A stretch of DNA of 10,182 bases from an uncultured Cardiobacterium sp. (GTDB lineage Bacteria; Pseudomonadota; Gammaproteobacteria; Cardiobacteriales; Cardiobacteriaceae), in NCBI RefSeq assembly GCF_938028185.1, contig NZ_CALJAH010000177.1:1-10182 (forward strand), read 5' to 3'. Below the pieces are notes generated by a model. It saw nothing but the letters and a program-made list of their open reading frames with translations, was not told the origin of the DNA and did not search any database. The translations under genes were made by a program, and so were the position numbers. Shown in pieces: positions 1 to 6,089 of this stretch. The stretch's first letter is position 1, and each line of letters starts with the position of its first letter.

Positions 1-116
1 TGCGGGCTTCGCCCTGCAGGGGAGGGGGATTTTTCAAATTGCAAACAGCCTCTAGAACCGCCCCTACGGGCTTTGCCCTGAAGGGGGAGAGATGCAAATT
101 GTAAACAGCCCTTAGT
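1..116. repeat. Two tandem-like copies of a REP-type hairpin unit
   Basis: Two related units follow each other about 60-64 bp apart. The first starts at or before the window edge with GGGC-ttc-GCCC (4-13) and then a G-rich stretch. The second has an outer stem CCCCT (61-65) with AGGGG (82-86) around an inner stem GGGC (68-71) with GCCC (75-78). Each unit is followed by the same tail: CAAATTGCAAACAGCC at 35-50 and CAAATTGTAAACAGCC at 95-110. Seen: the repeats and stems. Inferred: REP/BIME-type intergenic elements downstream of hemF. Neither stem is followed by a T-run, so I do not call them intrinsic terminators. Confidence 0.65.
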
Positions 117-159
117 ACGGCGAGGCGGCGCAATGCCGTACAGGGCCTTGTGAGGATTA
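115..159 (+). repeat. Dispersed repeat, copy A (downstream of hemF)
   Basis: This stretch contains a hairpin with a perfect 7-bp stem, GTACGGC (115-121) and GCCGTAC, followed by AGGGCCTTGTGAGGATTA. A diverged copy lies on the minus strand at 5163-5202. The two share GCGGCGCAA, CCGTACAGGGC, TTGTG and GGATTA in the same order; copy B lacks about 4 bases near its start. This copy sits directly after the hemF stop codon, so it may also act on transcript ends, although no T-tract follows on the hemF strand. Confidence 0.6.
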
Positions 160-165
160 TATAAA

Positions 166-1089
166 TCAAAGCCAGTCGCGCGGCTGGAGATAATCCGCCA
201 GCCGCGCCTCGGCGCTGCCCGCAGGCGGCTGGTAGTCGTATTCAAAGCGCACCGCAGGCGGCAGGCTCATCAGGATGGATTCGCTGCGGCCGCCGCTTTG
301 CAGGCCGAAATGGGTGCCACGGTCATAGAGCAAATTAAATTCCACATAACGCCCCCGGCGATAGAGCTGGAACTCGCGTTCGCGCACACCGTAATCCGTG
401 CCCTTGCGCGCCTGGACGATGGGCAAATAGGCGGCGAGGTAGGCCTCGCCCACGCCTTGCGTAAACGCCAGCGCCTCGGCAAACGTCAACTCGTTGAAAT
501 CATCAAAGAAAATGCCGCCGATGCCGCGCATCTCGCCCCGGTGCGGCAGATAAAAATAGCGGTCGCACCAGTCCTTGAAACGCGGGTAGAGCGCCACGCC
601 ATAGGGCGCGCAGGCGGCGCGGGCGGCTTCATGCCAGGCGCGGCAGTCCTCGTCGAACGGGTAAAACGGGGTGAGGTCGAAACCGCCGCCGAACCACCAG
701 TCGCGCACCGCCTCGCCATCGCGGGCGATAAAAAGGCGGATGTTGGCGTGGCTGGTCGGCAGATACGGATTGCGCGGGTGGATGACCAGCGACAGGCCGA
801 GCGCGCTGAAGGCGCAACCGGCGAGATGCGGGCGCTTTTCGCTGGCGACGGCGGGCAGGTGCGCGCCATGCACCACCGAGACATTCACCCCGCCCTGCTC
901 AATCACCGCGCCGTCTTTCAGCACCATCGTCGCGCCGTGGCCGCCGAGATTGCCGTCCGCGCCGTCGCGTTGCCAGCGGTCGCAATGGAAGGGCTTGCCG
1001 TCTTCGGCGGCGAGTGCGGCGGTAATACGTTGTTGCAAGTCGCCGAGAAAGCGGACGAATGCGTCGATGGATTCATTCTGAATGTGCAT
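166..1089 (-). CDS. hemF: Oxygen-dependent coproporphyrinogen III oxidase HemF
   Basis: HemF converts coproporphyrinogen III to protoporphyrinogen IX in the cytosol by O2-dependent oxidative decarboxylation, a late haem-synthesis step. The 307-aa product is close to the 299 aa of E. coli HemF. The family signature is at about residues 172-196, with LPHRGEMRGIGGIFFDD clearly visible. Four His residues, H104, H114, H153 and H183, match the E. coli metal/active-site residues 96, 106, 145 and 175 with a constant offset of 8. The C-terminal dimer/substrate region (RYVEFNLLYDRGTHFGLQSGG) is intact. The open frame runs on upstream through leuE in another frame, but the ATG at 1089 is chosen because AGGGGAGA precedes it at proper spacing and the N-terminus then matches the family. 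It begins 11 bp after leuE and its ribosome-binding site touches the leuE stop, so cotranscription is likely. Confidence 0.97.
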   Translation of the reverse strand: MHIQNESIDAFVRFLGDLQQRITAALAAEDGKPFHCDRWQRDGADGNLGGHGATMVLKDGAVIEQGGVNVSVVHGAHLPAVASEKRPHLAGCAFSALGLSLVIHPRNPYLPTSHANIRLFIARDGEAVRDWWFGGGFDLTPFYPFDEDCRAWHEAARAACAPYGVALYPRFKDWCDRYFYLPHRGEMRGIGGIFFDDFNELTFAEALAFTQGVGEAYLAAYLPIVQARKGTDYGVREREFQLYRRGRYVEFNLLYDRGTHFGLQSGGRSESILMSLPPAVRFEYDYQPPAGSAEARLADYLQPRDWL

Positions 1090-1100
1090 GGAAATCTCCC

Positions 1101-1742
1101 CTATAAAGTCGTCATCCATAATTTGACGGCAAAGCCGATAAACAATAATCCTACCAATGCCATACCCAACGCGGCAAGCGCGCGCGAATGGGCAAAGAAA
1201 CGAATCAGCCGCCCGCCAGCGAAAGCCAGCACATTCAGGTAGGTGAAGCTGATACATTGCAGAATAAAGCCGAGAATAAACAAACTCCACACCGGATTGG
1301 GCGCATCGTCGCGCACAAACTGGGTAAAGAAAGAGAGAAAGAAAATAATCGCCTTGGGATTCATCAGGCTTAACGTTAGCGCGCGCTGGAAGAAATGCTG
1401 TTGCTGCACCTTTTGCGTGACCGGTTGGGTATTGCGCCGCGTTTGCCAGGCGAGCCAACTGCCCTTGAGCAGATTCAGCGCGAGCCAAACCAGATAAAGC
1501 CCGCCTGCCAGTTTGATGGTATGAAAAATGGGCGGGTAGGCTTTCATCAATGCGCCCGCGCCGAAAATGGTCGAGAGAATGAGGACACTATCGCCGAGGA
1601 CAATGCCGCCAATGGTGCGGTAGGCGGCACGCGCGCCGTATTGCCCGGCAACGCTCAGGCAATACAGCGAATTGGGGCCGGGGACGAGAATAATGGCAAT
1701 GGCGCCGAGAATGTACTGGTATAAATCATGAATGCCGCTCAT
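1101..1742 (-). CDS. leuE: LysE/RhtB-family amino-acid exporter, LeuE type
   Basis: This is an inner-membrane exporter of the LysE/RhtB superfamily, which in E. coli LeuE effluxes leucine and related amino acids. The 213-aa product matches LeuE in length (212 aa). It shows the early PGPN motif (21-24), about six hydrophobic segments, and the segment RALTLSLMNPKAIIFFLSFF (120-139), very close to the LeuE sequence as I recall it. A longer reading from 1760 is possible, but the ATG at 1742 is preferred: GGGAGGAAACGCG stands in front of it, and it overlaps the upstream stop as ATGA (1739-1742), a typical sign of translational coupling. The next gene, hemF, starts 11 bp downstream. Substrate identity is inferred from the family; the fold assignment is firm. 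Confidence 0.88.
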   Translation of the reverse strand: MSGIHDLYQYILGAIAIILVPGPNSLYCLSVAGQYGARAAYRTIGGIVLGDSVLILSTIFGAGALMKAYPPIFHTIKLAGGLYLVWLALNLLKGSWLAWQTRRNTQPVTQKVQQQHFFQRALTLSLMNPKAIIFFLSFFTQFVRDDAPNPVWSLFILGFILQCISFTYLNVLAFAGGRLIRFFAHSRALAALGMALVGLLFIGFAVKLWMTTL

Positions 1743-2206
1743 CGCGTTTCCTCCCGGCAATAATCCAGTTCGGTTTTGACCAGCGCATAACCGGGGCTGC
1801 GCAAATGAACGCAGCGGTTATCGCGGGTGAGAAAAAAGCGTTTTTCCAGAATGTTGCGGTAGGTCAGCACCACCGCTGCGCTGCAATCGCCATTGACCGG
1901 GCAGGGCTCAATCTGCTGCATTTCGGTGGCAACGGTCTGGTTGATGCGCTGATAGATAAACAGGGTCGCGGCAAAAGCGGCGAGGTAAATCACAAAACTG
2001 GCGAGCAACAATCGCAATCCTTTGAAAGGAAAAGCGGCGCGGTTTGCCATTTTTCGGTAATTGACGGTGAGATAAACCACATAGGCGAGGTAATAGACCG
2101 GCAGCATGATGAGCAAGGTGCTCAAATAAAATTCCCCGGCAATGGCACAGGTAATCAGGGCGGCAAGGACAATAATAAAATTGTAGAGAAAATGGATTTT
2201 TTGCAT
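1739..2206 (-). CDS. Small membrane protein of unknown function
   Basis: I do not recognise this 155-aa protein. It has three likely membrane segments at about residues 7-24, 28-47 and 64-86, then a roughly 65-residue soluble tail rich in charged residues. The tail has three Cys pairs' worth of potential only in part: C102, C108, C132 and C150, enough for two disulfides if the tail is periplasmic (orientation is an inference). No catalytic motif is visible. It starts 11 bp after the grpB-like gene with only a weak ribosome-binding site, and its stop codon overlaps the leuE start (ATGA), so it is probably translated together with both neighbours. Base composition is less GC-rich than in hemF or the DUF5682 gene. 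The gene is real by position and hydropathy; its role is open. Confidence 0.72.
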   Translation of the reverse strand: MQKIHFLYNFIIVLAALITCAIAGEFYLSTLLIMLPVYYLAYVVYLTVNYRKMANRAAFPFKGLRLLLASFVIYLAAFAATLFIYQRINQTVATEMQQIEPCPVNGDCSAAVVLTYRNILEKRFFLTRDNRCVHLRSPGYALVKTELDYCREETR

Positions 2207-2217
2207 GGCGGTTGGGA

Positions 2218-2781
2218 TTAAAAATGTGGCATGGTGCCGCTTTTGGCGCGGGCAGTAATGGCGCGGATGAAGTCGCCTTTGGCATTGGTATAACCATCGC
2301 GGTCGTGTTCATACGGTTTCCACAGCGACAGTTTCAGTGCTTCGTATTGCCTGGCAATGGCAGGATGCTCCCGCAGGTAATCGCGGAAATAATATTCGTC
2401 ATGGTCGCCGGGCAGGCGCAAATGAATGTGGAAAACCCGTTCGGCAAATCCTTCGGGGGTATAGCCCTTGTTGAGCGAGATGCGGGTATCACTTGCCGAC
2501 ATTTGCAAATAACCGTGGGCAAGCAGAATGTTGGCGGCGTTTTGCAGCGTGGCCGCATCCGCCACTTCAATCAGAATGTCGATAATCGGTTTTGCCCAAA
2601 TGCCGAGAATGGCGGTGCTGCCGATATGGGCAATGGCGCGGATATGGCCATGCAGCAGCTGTTGCAAGTGCCGGGCTTCTGCGGCGTACCAGTCGCGCCA
2701 TTCATCGCGGTGCGGGGTGAGCTGGATGGGAAAGAGTTGCCAGAGTTCCTGCAGGCTCATTTCCGTGAGCGGTTTGGTCAT
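2218..2781 (-). CDS. GrpB family protein (UPF0157, nucleotidyltransferase-like)
   Basis: The 187-aa product belongs to the GrpB/UPF0157 family, which has a nucleotidyltransferase-like fold. Family members occur alone or fused to CoaE, and their reaction is not settled. The signature is AHIGSTAILGIWAKPIIDIL (51-70), holding the conserved Gly-Ser and the KPIID acidic motif; a second conserved block, HIHLR, lies at 118-122, followed by the DYLREHP segment. The open frame extends to 2862, but that start would overlap the end of the DUF5682 gene. The ATG at 2781 gives the usual family length and a 50-bp gap; its ribosome-binding site is weak. An 11-bp gap leads to the next gene. Functional linkage to the neighbours is not evident beyond co-orientation. 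Confidence 0.85.
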   Translation of the reverse strand: MTKPLTEMSLQELWQLFPIQLTPHRDEWRDWYAAEARHLQQLLHGHIRAIAHIGSTAILGIWAKPIIDILIEVADAATLQNAANILLAHGYLQMSASDTRISLNKGYTPEGFAERVFHIHLRLPGDHDEYYFRDYLREHPAIARQYEALKLSLWKPYEHDRDGYTNAKGDFIRAITARAKSGTMPHF

Positions 2782-2831
2782 GGTTTTACGTTTTACATAC
2801 AGGGTAGCGGGGAGGTGTATGTAAGCGGGCG

Positions 2832-5081
2832 TTATTCTGTGGCAAGCGGGATACCGAGCCACGCCGCGACGGTTTGCATCGCCGCCAGACCGTGTTCGCT
2901 GGCGAAGGCGGTATGGGCGCTGGCGGTGGCGGGGGTTGCGGCAGGGCGGTCGCTGGCGTGGGCGCGTGCCTTGTCGCCCAGTTGGCGGCGTTCGCCGTAT
3001 TCAAAGCTGCTGAAGGTGCGGCGCAGGAGCGGCAGCAGTTCGGTGAAGTGTTCGGCGGTGAGGCCGCGCAGCCAGCCGTCTACTATCTGCCACAGCGGTT
3101 CGTGGATGAGCAGCACCGTGCCGGACTGGTAGAGGAAGCCTTCCAGCCAGTGCGCCGCGTGTTCCGGCGGGTTGGCGGCGGAGAGGTGTTGCGCAAGCTG
3201 CACGGCGCTTGCGTCGGCGTCAATGTGTTGCTGGTCGAAGAGTTGTCGCGTGGCGCTGCCAGAGAGCAGCGGGTGCGCGTTGTGCGCGGCGAGGATGGTT
3301 TCGAGGAAGCGCTGCCAGTAAGCGGCGAGCGCGGCGTTATTGAGCAGGCCGATTTGGTAGTCCGCCTGGCGGATGGGTTCAAAGAGGGCGCGGGCGCTGT
3401 CGTAGTCGATGTTGAGGCAGCCCTGCACGCCACCGGCGGCAAGCCGCGCCAGCAGGGTATCGAGCACGGCCACGAGCGGCGCGGGGTCGTAGTCGCGCAC
3501 GCTGCCGTAGCGCACGGTGTCGGCGAGGTTCGGCAGGGCGGCGAGAGTGTCGGCGAGGTTGTCGTGGCTGGCGGAGAGGTTGGCGATTTGCGCGGTGATG
3601 CGGGCGACGAGTCCGGGCAGGTCGGCGGGGATGACTCGCGCGAGCAGCGCGGTCAGTTCGGCGAGGCTGCCCGCCTGTTGCAGGCGCTCGCTGACGTAGC
3701 CGCTGACGGCTGTGGCGAGGGTGTTGCCGTAGATGGCGCGTTCGGTGAGGGTGATGTGCTGTTCGGGCTGATAGAGGTACGACCACGCTTCTTTGTAGGT
3801 GCCTTTGCCGCGCACCGGCAGGGCTTCCGCGCCGTCGATGCCGAGCAGGTTCAGGCGGTGGATGAAGATGCTGCGTTGCAGGTCGAGCGGTTTGCGCAGG
3901 TCGAGTTCGAGGGTTTTCGCTTCGGCAGTTTCTATGAGGCGCAGTTTTTTGCGCTGCGCGGCGACGTCAGCGATGAGCGGCAGTTGCGGCGTCGCGGCGG
4001 GGACGCTGCCGATGGCGTCGCCGACCAGCCATTCGCGGCTGATGAGTTGCAGCACGGTGTCGTCGCCCATGCCGATGATGGCGGTGAGTGCTTCGAGATG
4101 GTCGGCAAGGCGCGGCTGGCTTTGTCCGCGCAGCGCGGCGCTGGCATTGGCAAGGCGCACGGTTTCGATGACGTGCGCGGCGGAGATGTCGTGTCCTTTG
4201 CCACGCAAGAGGGCGGCGGCGCGGCCAATCCAGCGCACGCCGTCGTCGTCGGGATGCGCCCAGAGGTGGGCGTACCAGGCGGGGGCGGCAAGGCCTGCGC
4301 CGTAGCCGCTGTCCAGGCTCAGACGGCTGTTCGTCCACGGTATCCAGGTGCAATCGACTTTGACTTTCGCCAGGCCTTTGAGCAGGGCGTTGTCGTCCTT
4401 GGCGGCGGTTTTGGCGACCAGCGCCGGGACGTGCCACGCGCCGCAGACGACGGCGATGCGTTCGTAATTTTTTTCTGCCTGACGCTGCATTTTGCGCATC
4501 CACGCTTCGCGCAACAGGTCGCGCGGGTCGGCCTCGCCACGCGCTTCGCGCAGGGCGGTGACGGCTTCATGGACGGCAGCGAAAAGGTCGGCGCTGTCGC
4601 GGCGCTGCTCAACCAGCGCTTCCCAGAAGGCTTCACCGTCGGGCAGCCCGGCAATGGCGGCGAGTTCGTCGAAAGGGTCGCCGGAGCAGGGCAGGGCGGG
4701 TGCTTCTTCTTGTTCTTCGGCTGCTTCGCTGTCGTTTTCTTCGCCGTCGTCGGGCGCTTCTTCTTCGTAAAGGCTGTGCGCTAGCGGTAAATCGAAGAAT
4801 TGCAGGGGAATGCCATTTTCGGCGGCGTAGCGCATCGCCTGCCATTCCGGCGAGAAGGCGGCGAAGGGGTAGTAAACGGCGTGCTGCGGCGCATCCGGGC
4901 GGTAGGCGAGCAGGGCGACGGGCGGTTGCATTTCCGCGTCGGCAGCAAGCGCGAGCAGCGCATCGGCTTCGGGCGGCCCTTCGAGCAGGATGCAGTCGGG
5001 CTGGTAGTCGCGCAGGGCGGCGAGCAGGTGGCGGGCGGAACCCGCGCCGTGGTGGCGGATGCCAAAGTGTTGGGTGGTCAT
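2832..5081 (-). CDS. yehM: DUF5682 family protein (YehM-like), partner of MoxR ATPase
   Basis: The 749-aa product resembles E. coli YehM (759 aa, DUF5682), which is encoded beside the MoxR ATPase YehL and has no established function. The N-terminus has GIRHHG (7-12), then LLEGPPEAD (32-40); a strongly acidic linker with many Glu/Asp follows at about 106-126, and VVCGAWHVPAL at 211-221. The two GxxH motifs (G7-H10, G214-H217) plus E34 recall the TraB/EreA/TIKI superfamily of metal-dependent hydrolase-like proteins; this is my inference. The remaining roughly 500 residues are mainly alpha-helical in appearance. The frame is open up to 5465, but that extension translates repeats and hairpins; the ATG at 5081 gives the family N-terminus and is preceded by purine-rich GAGAAAA. 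In E. coli the ATPase gene is adjacent; here a RAYT element lies between. Confidence 0.87.
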   Translation of the reverse strand: MTTQHFGIRHHGAGSARHLLAALRDYQPDCILLEGPPEADALLALAADAEMQPPVALLAYRPDAPQHAVYYPFAAFSPEWQAMRYAAENGIPLQFFDLPLAHSLYEEEAPDDGEENDSEAAEEQEEAPALPCSGDPFDELAAIAGLPDGEAFWEALVEQRRDSADLFAAVHEAVTALREARGEADPRDLLREAWMRKMQRQAEKNYERIAVVCGAWHVPALVAKTAAKDDNALLKGLAKVKVDCTWIPWTNSRLSLDSGYGAGLAAPAWYAHLWAHPDDDGVRWIGRAAALLRGKGHDISAAHVIETVRLANASAALRGQSQPRLADHLEALTAIIGMGDDTVLQLISREWLVGDAIGSVPAATPQLPLIADVAAQRKKLRLIETAEAKTLELDLRKPLDLQRSIFIHRLNLLGIDGAEALPVRGKGTYKEAWSYLYQPEQHITLTERAIYGNTLATAVSGYVSERLQQAGSLAELTALLARVIPADLPGLVARITAQIANLSASHDNLADTLAALPNLADTVRYGSVRDYDPAPLVAVLDTLLARLAAGGVQGCLNIDYDSARALFEPIRQADYQIGLLNNAALAAYWQRFLETILAAHNAHPLLSGSATRQLFDQQHIDADASAVQLAQHLSAANPPEHAAHWLEGFLYQSGTVLLIHEPLWQIVDGWLRGLTAEHFTELLPLLRRTFSSFEYGERRQLGDKARAHASDRPAATPATASAHTAFASEHGLAAMQTVAAWLGIPLATE

Positions 5082-5112
5082 GGTTTTCTCAGCGAAGTGG
5101 CGAAGTAGCGAA

Positions 5113-5150
5113 GTAGGGGCGGTTAGCGAGGGACGAGCGTAACCGCCCGT
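5113..5150. repeat. REP-type hairpin, left partner
   Basis: A perfect 9-bp inverted repeat, GGGCGGTTA (5117-5125) and TAACCGCCC (5140-5148), encloses a 14-nt loop. The outer context GTAGGGGCGGTTAG ... GTAACCGCCCGTT also occurs at 6045-6078 in the opposite orientation. The pair therefore flanks the RAYT gene as inverted copies. No T-run follows on either strand, so this fits a REP/BIME element better than an intrinsic terminator. Confidence 0.8.
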
Positions 5151-5162
5151 TGGTTCGTATGG

Positions 5163-5202
5163 TAATCCACACAAAGCCCTGTACGGTGTTGCGCCGCTGT
5201 AC
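5163..5202 (-). repeat. Dispersed repeat, copy B
   Basis: Read on the minus strand, this matches copy A at 115-159: GTAC, GCGGCGCAA, CCGTACAGGGC, TTGTG and GGATTA occur in the same order with a few substitutions and a short gap. It directly adjoins the left REP hairpin. Further GTACA motifs just beyond it (to about 5226) suggest a degenerate extension of the same unit. Confidence 0.6.
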
Positions 5203-5355
5203 GCTTTCAACGGCGCGCCTTGTACAGAATCCTGCGTGTATCGCTGAATTACAGGTTTGGGGCAATATTTTTGGGCAGGGTTCTGAAATATACGCTGCTT
5301 CAGAGATAGCCAACCTGCATCGGCGGTAATGTTACGGACGCTACCCCCACCCCAA

Positions 5356-5397
5356 CCCTCCCCCGCTGTGGGTGCTGGCGCACCCTGCGAGGGAGGG
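5356..5397. repeat. Long imperfect hairpin, second REP-like type
   Basis: The outer stem CCCTCCCCCGC (5356-5366) pairs with GCGAGGGAGGG (5387-5397) with one mismatch. The inner stem GGGTGC (5370-5375) pairs perfectly with GCACCC (5380-5385) around the loop TGGC. The right arm, CCCTGCGAGGGAGGGGG, closely resembles CCCTGCAGGGGAGGGGG at the start of the window (about 12-28), so both belong to one repeat family. It lies about 80 bp beyond the 3' end of the RAYT gene. Neither strand shows a terminal T-run. Confidence 0.65.
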
Positions 5398-5479
5398 GGC
5401 AAACTGGCGGTATATCGGCAACGGCTGACTTTGGTCATTCTGTTGTCCGTCAGCATACTTTTCAAGAGACCATCTGTTG

Positions 5480-6008
5480 TTATTCACCAAATACTCCCGG
5501 TTCAATAATGCCGCACCAATTTTCGGGATAGATATTCGTTGCAACATAACGGTGAAAGGTGGAGTACGGCCAGTTTTTGACTTGGCCAACCAAACCATGT
5601 TTCAGCGGATTCAGGTGAATATAGTCAAAATGGCGTTTGAAATCAGCTTTATCACGGATGCAATGTTCCCAAAAATGGCGTTGCCAGATTTCCCGACGTT
5701 TTTCTTGTTGCAAGGATGCGCCGGGAATGGCGGTTTGGGGCAGGTTACGGCTAAACCGATTTTTTATCAGGCGCCAACGCAGGGAAAAATCGCTGTCGCC
5801 TTCGGGCAATTGCCAAATGCAGTGCATATGCTCCGGCAATACGACCCAGGCGATGATGGTAAAGGGATGTTTTTGTCTGACGTTACGCACGCTCTGGCGC
5901 AGCAGGTTTATTTCCCGAATGAGCAGGTCATTGTTTTTGGCGTTGCCGCAGATTAACGGTAAAGAACCATGTGCCGCCATTGCGGTAAAAGCGTTTGTAG
6001 TTGGCCAT
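5480..6008 (-). pseudogene. REP-associated tyrosine transposase (RAYT), frameshifted near its N-terminus
   Basis: RAYTs are single-copy HUH/Y1 nucleases of the IS200-like group that recognise and may spread REP hairpins. The main open frame (5980-5480) holds the catalytic core: PEHMHCIW with the HxH metal motif at 5822-5830, the block HFWEHCIRDKADFKRHFDYI with the likely catalytic Tyr at 5621-5623, and the C-terminal YPENW. The family N-terminus, however, lies in another frame: the ATG at 6008 reads MANYKRFYRNGGTWFFTVNL, then RQRQKQ and a TGA at 5928-5930. Removing one base from the A5 run (T5 at 5934-5938 on the plus strand) joins it smoothly to NNDLLIREINLLRQ, giving about 175 aa. It could be a decayed gene, a sequencing error in the homopolymer, or a rare frameshift. 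It is less GC-rich than its neighbours and is flanked by inverted REP hairpins. Confidence 0.85.
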
Positions 6009-6044
6009 ATGTTTTGATGTTGGGCAGATTGCCATTTGATTGGA

Positions 6045-6078
6045 ACGGGCGGTTACGGCTTCGCCTAACCGCCCCTAC
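6045..6078. repeat. REP-type hairpin, right partner
   Basis: The 9-bp perfect stem GGGCGGTTA (6047-6055) and TAACCGCCC (6066-6074) encloses CGGCTTCGCC, which can add an inner GGC/GCC stem. Its reverse complement aligns with 5113-5150, so the two are inverted copies bracketing the RAYT gene. It begins 11 bp beyond the stop codon of the MoxR gene on the minus strand. No T-tract follows, so a terminator role is not supported, though a 3'-end stabilising role is possible for REP elements. Confidence 0.8.
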
Positions 6079-6089
6079 GTTTTAGACGT

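Larger units (their letters stand above)
5082..5479. other. Repeat-rich intergenic region between DUF5682 gene and RAYT
   Basis: No gene is supported in this 398-bp stretch. It contains, from left to right: a REP-type hairpin (5113-5150), dispersed repeat copy B (5163-5202), two more GTAC-containing relatives of that repeat up to about 5226, a small stem CTGAA/TTCAG (about 5285-5305), and a long imperfect hairpin (5356-5397). The open reading frame that continues upstream from the DUF5682 gene through here is a by-product of high GC content; its translation is low-complexity and contains no recognisable domain. A promoter for the downstream DUF5682 gene should lie here if the RAYT element interrupts the transcript, but I see no convincing -35/-10 pair. 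Confidence 0.6.

Noticed and set aside
1..165. CRISPR-like array at the window start
   Set aside because: Only two diverged units are visible, with no regular spacers and no cas genes; the units are hairpin repeats.
298..1242. A 314-codon plus-strand open frame opposite hemF
   Set aside because: The hemF frame is unambiguous and the antisense product matches nothing.
2874..4784. A 636-codon open frame on the plus strand, antisense to the DUF5682 gene
   Set aside because: The translation is Gly/Val/Ala-rich without domains, and the opposite strand encodes a family-like protein; long antisense frames are expected in GC-rich coding DNA.
5082..5465. A 128-residue N-terminal extension of the DUF5682 protein
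   Set aside because: It would translate a REP hairpin, a dispersed repeat and a long palindrome; the family N-terminus begins at the ATG at 5081.
6045..6078. Intrinsic terminator for the MoxR gene
   Set aside because: The stem is good, but no T-run follows on the minus strand and the same stem occurs inverted at 5113-5150, which fits a REP element better.
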